Shown one piece after another: positions 11,407-21,874 of a stretch of 64,000 bases of DNA. Source of the stretch: Bathymodiolus japonicus methanotrophic gill symbiont. Its GTDB lineage: Bacteria; Pseudomonadota; Gammaproteobacteria; Methylococcales; Methylomonadaceae. Each line of letters opens with the position of its first letter. Position 1 is the first letter of the stretch. The stretch is taken from assembly GCF_019721995.1 (NCBI RefSeq), contig NZ_BLYC01000006.1, positions 62,001 through 126,000 of the forward strand. The letters run 5' to 3'. The notes below the pieces were generated by a model. The model was not told the DNA's origin. It was given only the letters and a program-made list of their open reading frames with translations, and did not search any database. The translations under genes were made by a program, and so were the position numbers.

Positions 11407-11641
11407 CCGGAAGTCACGTACATCGATTCTATCAATTTGCTGGAGACGAAGGCAGTATCTTAAATTTTAAGCGCTGGTTAGGGCCGCAAATAACTGTATC
11501 GCAACGGATTATGGATGTGTATGAGGACCGGCCAAAATTAGGTTCAGCGCTGCAAAAAGCAGAGCGCTATTTGGGGCTGTCCAGCATTGTGGTGATTTTA
11601 ATTTCGGGTGTTGCGATTGCCATGGCGACAAGGCGGTATAG

Positions 11642-12241
11642 CGGTGTTTTTCAAGATAGTTTTCGCCTAAATTATTTAAGCCGCTTCATCAGTCCTGTCA
11701 GGATTTAATGAAACTGGCCCTGTAGCATCCCAGTTTCTGGTTGAGCCAGACCATCTGGAAGGTTTTTCTTTTTTCTTCTGGAGACATAATTTATCTCGCA
11801 TTTCAAGAATATTTTTGTCTTTTCCTTCATGTCGTTCCGCAGGTGTGACGAATTTTATTTTGCTGTGCCGGTGCTCGTTGTTATACCATTCGACAAAGTT
11901 ACCTACCCATTCCCGGGCTTCATCAAGACTATCAAAGCCACTGCCAGGCCAGTCAGGACAATACTTTACCGTTCTAAAAAAAGCTTCAGAATAAGGGTTG
12001 TCATTACTCACTCGTGGGCGGCTGTATGAGCTGGTTAAGTTTAAATCATACATTTTGCTGCGCAAGGTGAGTGATTTCATTGGTGCGCCATTATCAGAAT
12101 GGAGCACCAATGGGTTATACATCATTTTTTCCTTTAATAGGCTACGCTCAAGTAGTGTAGCGGCATCTTCGCCACTTTCTTGTTCATACACTTCAGCCCC
12201 GACTATTTTTCGGCTATAAATGTCCTCTATCATATATAAAT
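11642..12241 (-). mobile_element. IS3-family remnant (orfB C-terminal half)
   Basis: The minus strand encodes the integrase-core part DLYMIEDIYSRKIVGAEV, LVLHSDNGAPM (second Asp), VSNDNPYSEAFFRTVK (Glu) and FVEWYNNEHRHSKI, so it is the rve domain of IS3 OrfB. Its 5' part is cut off by ISX at 12242; the fused ORF (11676-12344) starts inside the ISX end. The 3' end TGTTTTTCAAGATAGT abuts ybbP. The same IS3|ISX junction recurs at 31939/31940. Confidence 0.85.
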
Positions 12242-13773
12242 CATCAGTGTTCCCATTGAAAGAAGAAGTACCTAAACAAAGCAGCCTATAACCTACCTGA
12301 AGGTAGCACCACTCGAATATTTCCATCTTTTTGATTTTAATCACTTATAACAGCAAATAGACACTCTGTAGGCACCGTAAAAAAAACAACAAATAATTTC
12401 AAATAAAGCTTGCAATTGCCGAAAAAAATTTTCTAAAAATTTCCGTTTTAATCACCTCATAAACGGATATCACCCATGCTTAAAGAGCTACCACTCTCTG
12501 AACATATTCACCAACACTGCAATGAAAGTATGGAACGTGCCCTGTTAGCAGAGCGTCATCCTTTGTGGGCTCGTTCATGCCCAGAGTTGAAGGATATCGA
12601 CTTTATTCGCCTTGGGTTATTACGCTGTATCAGTGTAGTCGATAGTGGTCGCCATTTCCTCCAAACCAATGAACAGATTTATGGCCAGCGGCTTCCCCAC
12701 TCAACGTATTTTAAATCACTGAAGTCGCATAGACGAACAAGTATGCTTGAGGCATTTGAACAGCAGAGCTATCATCTTCACGCTGAAACACTGCTATCGC
12801 AAGGCATTGATTATCTTAAAGCATTCCCGGAACTTGACGAATACACCATAGAAGCAGCGGATGGACATTTTATTGATCATGCCTGCCATACTGAAAAAAA
12901 CAGCAAGGGGAAAGTTTATGCGGCCGGGGGGATTTACGCGTTGAATCTCAGAAGTGGTTGCTCATATTTCTTTGTCTGGTGAGCCAGCGGAACTCATAGA
13001 CACTCAAGAAATACCTGTGTTACGAGATCATATTGAAAAGCGAAACAAGGGCAAATAACATCTTCTCAGAAACTCTCTATGTCCTAACGATACAGCCGTC
13101 CACCGACTTTGGTCTTGTGGGATCGGCAAACACATGCTAATTACACTTATGTTCAATGCTAAAAGAAATTCAATTGCTACTCTGGTTGAGTCTTCTCCCT
13201 TTTGACTCCAGCATGAGATCATACAGGAGTTGAAGCATCAGTGTGTAACGAAACAAGGGGCATCAAATTAACGTGGTGATTACCGTGATCCAGAACCGGA
13301 AAACTTCACGCGGTTTTGTGACAACCTGCCAATGACTATTACCCTGGAACATTGCCATGCTGTAATTTCAAGCGATGAACGATTGAAAAGACATTCAATA
13401 ACACTAAAAGTAATTTCAAGGAACTAAAGCTTGGTATTCCCATACCCGCGCACCTAAAATCAAATGCGCCTGACTGCAATGAGTTTATCATTTTAATTCG
13501 CGTGTTTGAAGAGATTTGTCCAAACACACAGCACAGAATTGATCATCCATCGATCAAAAATATAGCGAGGCTCTGGAGATTCGGCAGCAACAGGCTCAAA
13601 AACGAGATCGTTTTGTGAATCATATTTTTTCCCAGTGCAGATATCTCGTATCAGCTCTATAACCATTTCGGGCTAGTTCAAAACGCAATATAACAGGAAT
13701 GTCTTTACAGTGCTTTCTTGAGCGCCTCTTGTGGCGAGGTTAGTTTACCGCCTAATTGATGGAACACTAGATG
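12242..13773 (+). mobile_element. ISX copy 1 (IS4 family), decayed
   Basis: Starts CATCAGTGTTCCC and ends ...GGAACACTAGATG, a mutated inverted repeat. The transposase start (12476-12982) is clear: MLKELPLSEHIHQHCNESME to NSKGKVYAAGG. Thereafter many indels and substitutions destroy the frame (13000-13700). This is the most degenerate ISX copy in the window, so an old insertion. Confidence 0.85.
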
Positions 13774-14468
13774 GCCAGCTAGGGATTGTTCCGAGACAAC
13801 ATAGCAGGTGTGATCATCAGGTTTATTTAGGAATTAGTAGTCGAGTAACCTCTATATTCGTCCGCATGTTAATTCATGGAGCACGATCGTGTGTTAAACA
13901 CTAGTAGTGGTAAAAAAGATAAATTAAGCTATGGTCTACAAGCACTCATGAAGCGTGCGTGGATTTAATAAAGCGCCGTTGCGCCTTGGCCAAATAGTAA
14001 ATAATGCCCGAATACTGTGTGCGTGGTGGCGAGTCCGGATAAGAGACTATGATACAGCTCTGACATAGTTTAGAGTGCATAAGCAGGGTTACCCACCCTT
14101 GCCCCCGACTGCGAGCGTAGAGGGATGGCCTTCGTCCTGTGGACAAAAGCGTGTATAACCCCTGAGATAACCGATTAACCAGAGAATTGCGAGGCAAGTT
14201 AACCATATTGATGACAACAACAGGTCAGACCGATACTTTTACAGAACCTTGCAACCCAGAGTAGTCCATTGCTAGACCGTTATGCTGGTAGGTCAAAAAG
14301 TCTGACGAATAGATTCCATCAGGAGTCCTGATGCAAAAAAGCCTGTAGAGACCGGATATATGGGCTGCATCTGTTCACTGTTTTATTAGCATCACTTCTG
14401 AAAACTTGGCTTGCAATAAACGAGGAGGTTCCATATATTGGTTACCTAGGAAGTTTATTGCATACCTT
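13774..14468 (+). mobile_element. IS110-family transposase remnant (heavily decayed)
   Basis: No intact gene. Plus-strand pieces such as LGISSR, then MLIHGARS, KDKLSYGLQALMKRAW and LGQIVNNARIL recall the C-terminal transposase_20 domain of IS110 proteins (RGDRYLRTLLIHGARA ... KDKxxxWLxxLxxRxxxNKAxVALANKxARIxWA), spread over several frames. The rest up to 14468 shows nothing recognisable. Confidence 0.55.
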
Positions 14469-14760
14469 CGCGAAATCAGAACCGTAGCCTAAGCGAAGTG
14501 ATGATTATTTAGTCCGGCGTAGCCGTAGGGTCGTTGTTTTGTCGGAGTCTGAGCGTTAGCGAAGGTGGAGACAAAATAAAAGGCCATCCGACACGGCGTC
14601 AAGTCATTTGGAGCCTATGTTCCGACCCCTTGTTGGGTCGGGACGAGGTGACGAGGACGAATCGGGGCCGCCGGAGGCATAAGTGGTCGCGTTAAGTTTT
14701 TGCTGCTTGCTTGGGCTGGGATGCCCAAAACAAGCTTTCGCAAAAATAGCGACTCCCCGA
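14469..14760 (+). mobile_element. Element A, copy 2 in ybbP
   Basis: The 3' 240 bp match the other copies closely and end GACTCCCCGA. The first 50 bp are mutated (CGCGAAATCAGAACCGTAGCC), making this the most diverged A copy. It follows the IS110 remnant and precedes the YbbP piece LLPARVADPSVL. Confidence 0.85.
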
Positions 14761-16070
14761 ACATGACTTATTACCAGCCAGAGTTGCTGATCCTAGTGTA
14801 CTAGCAGTTGTATTCGGTATGCTGATGGGTATCGTAGTGTTGTTTGGCTTTGCCACCCTTATTACGTTTAAAACAGGTATCACCCTTACGTATATTACGT
14901 CGTGATCTAGTGCCTGGCTAGTTTATGGATTGGCATTTAGCTTATTGTTTGTTCTAATTAAGCAATACATAGACGATCTGTCATTAACCCTGAGTATAAT
15001 CGGTGCGTGTGTACTGAGTTTATTAATAATAGCAGGGTTAGTATATTTGTTATTAACTGCGAGTCGTTATTTATTAGCCTATGTGAATTTAAGCTGGCGC
15101 TTCGGCCTACAGGGCTTGTCCAGAAATAGGCAGTCAAATATCGTCCAGATTCTGGCGTTTAGTATGACTTTACTCGCTATCATTTTAAGTTTTACCGTAC
15201 GTTCAGATTTAATCAACGATTGGCAAAAGCAGTTACCAGACCATGCTCCGAATCATTTTGCATTGAATGTGTTTGCCGATCAGAAAGAAAATTTAGCACA
15301 GGAGTTAAAGCAGCAAGGCATACAGATCAATCGTTTTTATCCAGTCGTACGAGGGCGGTTGGTAGAAATTAATGCAATTCCGGTACAGCAAATTGTCACT
15401 AAAGAATCTCAGGGGGAGCGTGCGATACATCGCGACCTGAGTTTAACCTGGTTTACAGTAGCTCCTAAGGATAATAAAATTATTGCAGGGCGTTGGCAAA
15501 CTGAACGTAAGCCTGGCCTGGTTTCTATAGAGCAAAAACTGGCAAAAAGTTTAATAGTCAGTGTAGGTGATATGCTAACGTTTACTATAGGTAGCCAGCA
15601 AATAACTGCACAGGTTGATAGTGTTCGAAAAGTGGATTGGGATACCATGAAACCCAATTTTTATATGATGTTTTCACCCGGAACTATTGATCAGTTTGCA
15701 CATACTTTTATTAGTAGCTTTTATCTAGCTGAAGAGCAAAAGGAAATATTAAATCAGTTACTCAAGCATTATCCTGCGATGACGGTATTAGACGTAGATT
15801 TACTCTTGCAGCAAATAAAGCAGATTCTGACTCAGTTGACTGCAGCGATTAATTATTTACTGTATTTTGCTTTAGTTGCAGGGTTTATAGTGTTATTCGC
15901 AGCAGTACAAACAACATTAGATAGTCGAATTTACAGTGGCGTGTTAATGCGTACTTTCTGAGCCAGGCGGAGTTTTTTACAAAAAATTCAGTGGATAGAG
16001 TTCAGTGTATTGGGATTTATCGCAGGCTTACTCGCGGTGATAATGTCACACATGGTGATTTATGTTTTAT

Positions 16071-17603
16071 CATCAGTGTTCCCCTATCAATTGAGGCCGT
16101 AAAACTAACCTCGCCACAAGAGAGCTCATAAAGCACTGTAAAGACATTCCTGTTATTATTGCGTTTTGAACTGCCCGAATGGTATACGAGCTGATACGAG
16201 ATATTCTTGCCTGGAAAAATAATGGATTCACAAAACGATCTCGTTTTTGAGCCTGTTGCTGCCTAATCTCCAGAGCCTCGCTATATTTTTTATCCGATGG
16301 ATGAATCAATTCTGGCTGTTGTGTTTTTGAAATCTCTTCAAACACGCGCATTAAATTATAGCTCATTGCAGTCAGGCGCATTTGATTTTCAAGTGAGCGG
16401 GTATTGGAAGACCAAGCTTTAGTTTCCTTGAAATTACTTTTAGTGTTATTGAATGTCTTTTCAATCGTCCATCGCTTGAAATACAGCATGGCAATGGTTC
16501 CAGGGTTAATAGTCATTGGCAAGGTTGTCACAAACCGGTGAAGTTTTCCGGTTTCTGGATCACGGTAATCCACCACGTTAAATTTGATGCCCTTGTTTTC
16601 GTACACACTGTATGCTTCAACTCCTGTATTGATCTCATGCTGGGAGTCAAAAGGGATAGACTCAACCAGAGTCGCAATTGAATTTTCTTTTAGCATTGAA
16701 ATCATGTAATTAGCATGTCGTTTCTGCCGATCCCACCAGACAAAGTCGGTGACGGCTTTATCGTAGACATAGAGATGTTTCTGAGAGCTGTTATTTCCCT
16801 TGTTTTGCTTTTCAATATGATCTCGTAACACAGGTATTTCTTGATGCCTCTGAGTTCCGTTTGTCACCAGACAAAGAAATCTGAGCAACCCACTTCTGAG
16901 ATTCAACGCGTAAATCCCCCCGGCCGCATAAACTTTCCCCTTGCTGTTTTTTTCAGTATGGCAGGCATGATCAATAAAATGTCCATCCGCTGCTTCTATG
17001 GTGTATTCGTCAAGTTACGGGAATGCTTTAAGATAATCAATGCCTTGCGATAGCAGTGTTTCAGAGTGAAGATGATAGCTCTGCTGTTCAAATGCCTCAA
17101 GCATACTTGTTCGTCTATGCGACTTCAGTGATTTAAAATACGTTGAGCGGGGAAGCAGCTGGCCATAAATCTGTTCATTGGTTTGGAGGAAATTGCGACC
17201 ACTATCGACTACACTGATACAGCGTAATAACCCAAGGCGAATAAAGTCGATATCCTTCAACTCTGGGCATGAACGAGCCCACAAAGGATGACGCTCTGCT
17301 AACAGGGCACGTTCCATACTTTCATTGCAGTGTTGGTGAATATGTTCAGAGAGTGGTAGGTCTTTAAGCATGGGTGATATCCGTTTATGAGGTGATTAAA
17401 ACGGAAATTTTTAGAAGAATTTTTTCGGCAAATGCAAGCTTTATTTGAAATTATTTGTTGTTTTTTACGGTGCCTACAGAGTGTCTATTTGCTGTTATAA
17501 GTGATTAAAATCAAAAAGATGGAAATATTCGAGTGGTGCTACCTTCAGGTAGGTTATAGGCTGCATTGTTTAGGTACTTCTTCTTTCAATGGGAACACTG
17601 ATG
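16071..17603 (-). mobile_element. ISX copy 2 (IS4 family) with 8-bp target duplication
   Basis: Complete element with ends CATCAGTGTTCCC and GGGAACACTGATG. It is flanked by TGTTTTAT at 16063-16070 and 17604-17611. Removing it restores VIYVLYHWVLKL of YbbP. The end beyond the transposase start carries about 230 bp of non-coding sequence. Confidence 0.95.
16073..17371 (-). pseudogene. ISX transposase (IS4 family DDE) with one nonsense codon
   Basis: 432 codons. The IS4 Y-(2)-R-(3)-E-(6)-K signature is exact in YFKRWTIEKTFNNTK; catalytic Asp candidates are in EAADGHFIDH and YVYDKAVTDF. A single GAA-to-TAA change in FPELDEY (at 17015) splits the frame into 17015-17371 and 16073-16906, which remain in phase. 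It is otherwise intact. Confidence 0.9.
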
Positions 17604-17663
17604 TGTTTTATACCACTGGGTACTTAAACTGGATTTTACATTTAACTTTATTTTATTAATTTC

Positions 17664-17943
17664 CAGGCGCGCCATGCTACCTCACGAAATTCCGGGACTC
17701 CTGTCGCCATAATTCGTTCACCTACGCAGCGGATGGGAGATGCCCTGAACGCCCTGCGTCCGCAACGACTACGCACAAAAGCCGCTTCGTCATTACTACC
17801 TCACTGGCTGGACGGCTATTCGGAATGCAATTCTTGCTCCTCTCGCGTGCTGCTAGCACACGTCGAATCAGCGAATTGCCCTGTCGCCTATCAGGGGCTA
17901 AAAATCACCACTTCGCTAAGCTCCGTTTCCATGATTTTCAGCG
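17664..17943 (-). mobile_element. Element B, copy 3 (280 bp) in the ybbP 3' end
   Basis: Minus orientation: plus-strand ends are CAGGCGCGCCATG and GATTTTCAGCG. The ybbP flanks ...TTAATTTC and AGTGCCGTTAG join to LLISVPLASAL without any target duplication. Confidence 0.9.
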
Positions 17944-18107
17944 AGTGCCGTTAGCCTCTGCTTTAGTAATAGGGTTTGCTGGTTTCTGGGGTACACGCTC
18001 AGTTGTGAGACAGTCACCTATGCAAGTTTTGCGAGATTTATAGTAGACGATGTAATAACAGTCTGCAATGTTTTCAGTACTTAGGCAACTCGCAATAAAC
18101 CCCCGAC

Positions 18108-18402
18108 CGCTGAAAATCAGGGAAACGTAGCCTAAGCGAAGTGATGATTTTTAGTCCGCGATAGCCGTAGGGCCGTTGTTTTGTCGGAGTCTGAGCGTTA
18201 GCGAAGGTGGAGACAAAATAAAAGGCCATCCGACACGGCGTCAAGTCATTTGGAGCCTATGTTCCGACCCCTTGTTGGGTCGGGACGAGGTGACGAGGAC
18301 GAATCGGGGCCGCCGGAGGCATAAGTGGTCGCGTTAAGTTTTTGCTGCTTGCTTGGGCTGGGATGCCCAAAACAAGCTTTCGCAAAAATAGCGACTCCCC
18401 GA
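18108..18402 (+). mobile_element. Element A, copy 3 (295 bp)
   Basis: Full length, CGCTGAAAATCAGGG to GACTCCCCGA. It lies between the ybbP stop and proC and interrupts a short reading frame whose right part is at 18403-18554. Confidence 0.9.
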
Positions 18403-18678
18403 CTATCTTGCTAGTCTTTTTGTCCGTCTTCTGCATTGTAGAAATAGTTGTGTAGCTAGCTATGCGCAGTGTTTACGCCTTGAAGACAAACAAAAATTCT
18501 GGGCAATATGGGTAGATTTTTTACTGCGCGTTACTTTAAATGCAGATGCAAGCTAATTATAAATAACAGGTTATTGATAAACAGGTAAAATGTCCCTATC
18601 TTAATAAGGAATAAATAATAGTGAATATTATAGATACGGATCAGTCGAACTTACACAAATAAAGAGATTGCTTAAATA
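18403..18678 (+). other. proC upstream region with an unrecognised ORF tail
   Basis: Joining the flanks of the preceding A element leaves a frame that ends DKQKFWAIWVDFLLRVTLNADAS at 18554, and in another frame a hydrophobic stretch INPRPILLVFLSVFCIVEIVV. Neither is recognised. In relatives yggS usually precedes proC, and no trace of it is seen. The last 120 bp should hold the proC promoter; no clear consensus stands out. Confidence 0.35.
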
Positions 18679-19506
18679 ATGAAAACAAAGAAAATAGGAT
18701 TTATCGGCGGCGGTAATATGGCTAATAGCCTCATCAGTGGTTTAATTGCCAGTGGACACTTAGCACAGCAGATCTGGGTATCCGATGCTGATCAGGAAAA
18801 GTTATCCAGCCTAGCTACCAGTATGAACATTAATACTTCAGCAAGTAATGATGCACTGATAGCCGAAGTTGATGTAGTAGTTTTAGCTGTGAAGCCACAA
18901 GTTATTTCTGCAGTGATTAAATCCTCTATAGATGGCTTTAATCAAAGTGGGGCTTTAATTGTTTCAATTGCAGCGGGAATTAATCAGCAGAGTTTACGTA
19001 AATGGCTAGGTGCCGATAAAGCAATTGTGCGCTGTATGCCAAATACACCAGCCTTAGTGCAAACAGGTGCAACGGGACTGCATGCAAATAATAATGTGAG
19101 CGAAGAGCAACATAATCTGGCAGAAAATATTATGCGCTCGGTTGGTATTTTAGTCTGGGTTGAGAGTGAAGCTGAACTGGATGCTGTCACCGCAGTTTCC
19201 GGCAGTGGTCCTGCTTATTTCTTTTTGTTGATGGAAGCGATGGAAAAATCAGCATTAGAATTAGGTTTATCACCAAGCACAGCACAGTTATTAATAGAGC
19301 AAACAGCGTTAGGAGCGGCTAGGATTGCATTGGAATCTACAGAATCACCGGGGGCATTAAGAAAGCGTGTGACTTCTCCTGGCGGTACTACGGAGCAAGC
19401 GATTAAAACATTTGAGAAGGGCGGTTTTATAGATTTAGTAAAACAAGCTATGCAGGCTGCGAATGATCGATCTATCTCATTATCTAACGAATTAGGAGCA
19501 GAGTAA
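18679..19506 (+). CDS. proC: Pyrroline-5-carboxylate reductase
   Basis: Catalyses the last step of proline synthesis, NAD(P)H reduction of pyrroline-5-carboxylate. It has 275 residues, with the N-terminal Rossmann loop GFIGGGNMANSL, the middle VRCMPNTPALVQTG motif, the SGSGPAYFFLLMEAM helix and the C-terminal signature region RKRVTSPGGTTEQAI. The stop overlaps the yggT start (TAATG), so the two are co-transcribed. Confidence 0.97.
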   Translation: MKTKKIGFIGGGNMANSLISGLIASGHLAQQIWVSDADQEKLSSLATSMNINTSASNDALIAEVDVVVLAVKPQVISAVIKSSIDGFNQSGALIVSIAAGINQQSLRKWLGADKAIVRCMPNTPALVQTGATGLHANNNVSEEQHNLAENIMRSVGILVWVESEAELDAVTAVSGSGPAYFFLLMEAMEKSALELGLSPSTAQLLIEQTALGAARIALESTESPGALRKRVTSPGGTTEQAIKTFEKGGFIDLVKQAMQAANDRSISLSNELGAE

Positions 19507-20081
19507 TGGGGACTACATATTTTAGTAATCCAATCATTTTTTTACTAGATACCGTTTTTTCTTTTTATATTTTAGCGGTAGTTTTACGTTTTCTTTTACA
19601 ATGGCTCGGTGGGGATTTTTATAATCCGATCTCGCAATTTTTGGTAAAAATTACTCATCCGCCATTACGTGTACTGAGGCGTTATATACCAGCCGTAGGT
19701 AAAATCGATACCTCATCGATCGTATTTGTTATGGCCCTGCAAATGTTATCAGATTTTATTACCCTGAGTTTGAAAGGTGTACCGTTTAGCTTTGCGGCAC
19801 TGACTTTATTATCTGTTAGTCAGTTAATTTCCCTGGTGATAAATGTGTTTGTGTTTGCTGTTTTTGCACGCGCACTGCTTAGCTGGGTTAATCCGGGTAC
19901 TTTTAATGCGGCTTCAAATTTACTGTACAGTATTACTGAGCCATTATTAGTTTCATGTAGACGCATAATTCCTGATATCGGTGGTATTGATCTTTCTCCT
20001 CTGATTGTGCTGGTGGGTTTGCAACTGGCAAAAATGTTAATTATTCCTCCGTTGCAGGAGTTAATTGTTTTAGTTGGATAA
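19506..20081 (+). CDS. yggT: YggT family inner-membrane protein
   Basis: 191 residues holding two YGGT repeats: a hydrophobic helix, then NPISQFLVKITHPPLRVLRRYIP, and later WVNPGTFNAASNLLYSITEPLLVSCRRIIP. Each motif ends in an Arg-rich, Pro-containing loop followed by a GxID segment, which is typical of the family. About four membrane segments are predicted. It is linked to proC as in many gammaproteobacteria. The role is poorly defined; links to envelope stress or division have been proposed. Confidence 0.93.
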   Translation: MGTTYFSNPIIFLLDTVFSFYILAVVLRFLLQWLGGDFYNPISQFLVKITHPPLRVLRRYIPAVGKIDTSSIVFVMALQMLSDFITLSLKGVPFSFAALTLLSVSQLISLVINVFVFAVFARALLSWVNPGTFNAASNLLYSITEPLLVSCRRIIPDIGGIDLSPLIVLVGLQLAKMLIIPPLQELIVLVG

Positions 20082-20155
20082 TTGTAATAAAAGTAGTTGG
20101 TGATCCTGGTTGTTATTAAGCTTAAATTTACGTATTTAATAATTGCGCCTTTACG

Positions 20156-20512
20156 ATGAATTATTCACGTTGGTTTTGTTGTTTTAATTTGATGGTGTGT
20201 TTGATCCCATTGCCATCCGCAGCGCATGCAAAAATGTACCGCTGGGTCGATAAACAAGGCAATGTTTACTATTCAGATCAAGTTCCGCCCAGTCAGTCAA
20301 AGCTGGAGCGTAAGGTATTAAGCGATACAGGGCGTGTGATCGAAACGATTAGAGCGGCAAAAACTCAGGAAGAAATTGATCTGGAGAAAAGGCTGGCAAT
20401 TTTAAGAGCAGAGCAAGAAAAGATTATAGCCAAGCAAAAATCTACTGATAACATCAGTGTTCCCCTATCAATTGAGGCCGTGAAACCAACCTCGCCACAA
20501 GAGAGCTCATAA
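20156..20512 (+). pseudogene. DUF4124 periplasmic protein, 3' end replaced by ISX
   Basis: A signal peptide (MNYSRWFCCFNLMVCLIPL ... AHA) is followed by the DUF4124 hallmark KMYRWVDKQGNVYYSDQVPP and a charged helix (EEIDLEKRLAILRAEQEKI). From 20452 the frame runs into the ISX end and finishes with IS-encoded residues, so the native C-terminus is lost. The remaining DUF4124 domain is whole, so a shortened product could still be made. Confidence 0.85.
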
Positions 20513-20810
20513 AGCACTGTAAAGACATTCCTGTTATTATTGCGTTTTGAACTGCCCGAATGGTATACGAGCTGATACGAGATATTCTTGCCTGGAAAAA
20601 TAATGGATTCACAAAACGATCTCGTTTTTTGGCCTGTTGCTGCCTTATCTCCAGAGCCTCGCTATATTTTTTATCCGATGGATGAATCAATTCTGGCTGT
20701 TGTGTTTTTGAAATCTCTGCAAACACGCGCATTAAATTATAGCTCATTGCAGTCAGGCGGATTTGATTTTCAAGTGAGCGGGTATTGGAATACCAAGCTT
20801 TAGTTTCCTT
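20452..20810 (-). mobile_element. ISX copy 3, 3' fragment
   Basis: Begins at the terminal CATCAGTGTTCCCC and covers the last about 120 transposase codons (QPELIHPSDKKYSEALEIRQ). It breaks at 20810, fused to an ISY fragment. There is no second end. Confidence 0.9.
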
Positions 20811-21702
20811 TTTTATCTCCTCTTAAAAACAATTCAGGCAAAAAAAGAAACCGCCACGATAAGAGGTGATGTCGTTCCTTTCCAGACCAAGATGGCTCAG
20901 GCGGCTCAAATGCTGATTGCAATTGCAGAACATTTTTCCACCGCTCCGATATTGACAGTCACTGATAGCTGGTTTGGCAACAATGGCCTATGGAAGCCTG
21001 CTCACAAAGCTATCGGAAGCCGGTTTAATATTCTCTCTAGGTTAAGGTGCAATAATGTACTGTACGATCGTCCAGAAAAAAGAAAACCCAAGCAGAGGGG
21101 GCGGAATAAAAAGTACGGGCAGCGTCTGGGGGCAGCCACAGACATGGCAAAAACAGTACAACAAAAGGCCCGATCGTATACCGTGAATCTCTATGGAAAA
21201 CAGCGTGAAGTCAGGGCTTATAGTCGCGTTGTCATGCTGAAAACATTGAAACGACCCGTTCAGGTTGTCTGGGTGTTTCGTCGCACACAGTGGATTGCTT
21301 TGTTTACGACCGATCTAAGTTTATCCGTCACACAGATTATTGAGTATTATGGTGCGCGATGGAAAATCGAATCCGGGTTCAAAGAGCTCAAGCAAGACAT
21401 AGGGAGTCAGAAAAGTCAGTGTCGAAATGCGCAGGCAGTGACCAACCATTTGAACTTCTGTATGATGGCAACAACGCTGACGTGGATTTACGCGGATCGT
21501 TTAAAAACCGATCCGGAACGTCGGCACAAAGTGAAGGGGCGAGCCAGTTTCGCCTTTTCAGATATCCGCCGCATCATTGCCGAAGCGGCTTTGGATCCGG
21601 GTTTTGAAAGGGTTTGCCCCAAATACAGCAGCTCCCCTGTAAATTCGGTGGTAGCCGTTTTATTGCGAATGGTTGCTTGATGAATTTCTAAGAAACTTCA
21701 GT
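20811..21702 (+). mobile_element. ISY copy 1 (IS4 family), 5'-truncated
   Basis: Carries transposase codons 20892-21680. The Y-(2)-R-(3)-E-(6)-K motif is YGARWKIESGFKELK, preceded by ILTVTDSWFGNN with an Asp candidate. The element ends TTTCTAAGAAACTTCAGT. This end, read inward as CTGAAGTTTCTTAGAAATT, resembles the MITE C terminus CTGAAGTTTCCCAATAATT. The 5' end is missing. Confidence 0.85.
20892..21680 (+). pseudogene. ISY transposase, C-terminal 262 residues
   Basis: The longest ISY reading frame in the window. It starts at an internal Met (MAQAAQMLIAIAEHF) because the N-terminal part is deleted. It contains the IS4 YREK helix and ends PVNSVVAVLLRMVA. The copies at 32541-32806 and 57552-58508 share the C-terminus. 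Confidence 0.8.
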
Positions 21703-21874
21703 TTAGATATACGCTGCCACAAATCTAGCCTGGGTGCCGAGCTATGCTTAAGTAAACAAGTGGATTTATATAGCGGGCATTTGCTGTTCTTTAATGCAAA
21801 TCGATGCATACTTATCTGTTTGTTCTGAGGGGCAAAAGGTATAATGATTGCCTATTTTTTAACTTCCTTTTTTT

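Larger units (their letters stand above)
10779..18043 (+). pseudogene. ybbP: ABC transporter permease YbbP, shattered by mobile elements
   Basis: A large FtsX/MacB-type permease, partner of YbbA. Recognisable pieces in order: MNGLYLSLRFLRRDGRSG (10779-10848); SPRVIINAQDLAATKTLQ (about 11065-11126); PGSHVHRFYQFAGDEGSI to GVAIAMATRRYS (11407-11641); LLPARVADPSVLAVVFG and on (from 14761); the main C-terminal block 14930-16070; and VVRQSPMQVLRDL with the stop at 18041. Between the first two pieces about 170 codons are missing. Further damage is a frameshift near 14850, another near 14915 and a stop at 15959 (expected Gly). Insertions inside: MITE C, two B elements, IS3 plus ISX, an IS110 remnant, one A element and a second ISX. 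Confidence 0.9.
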
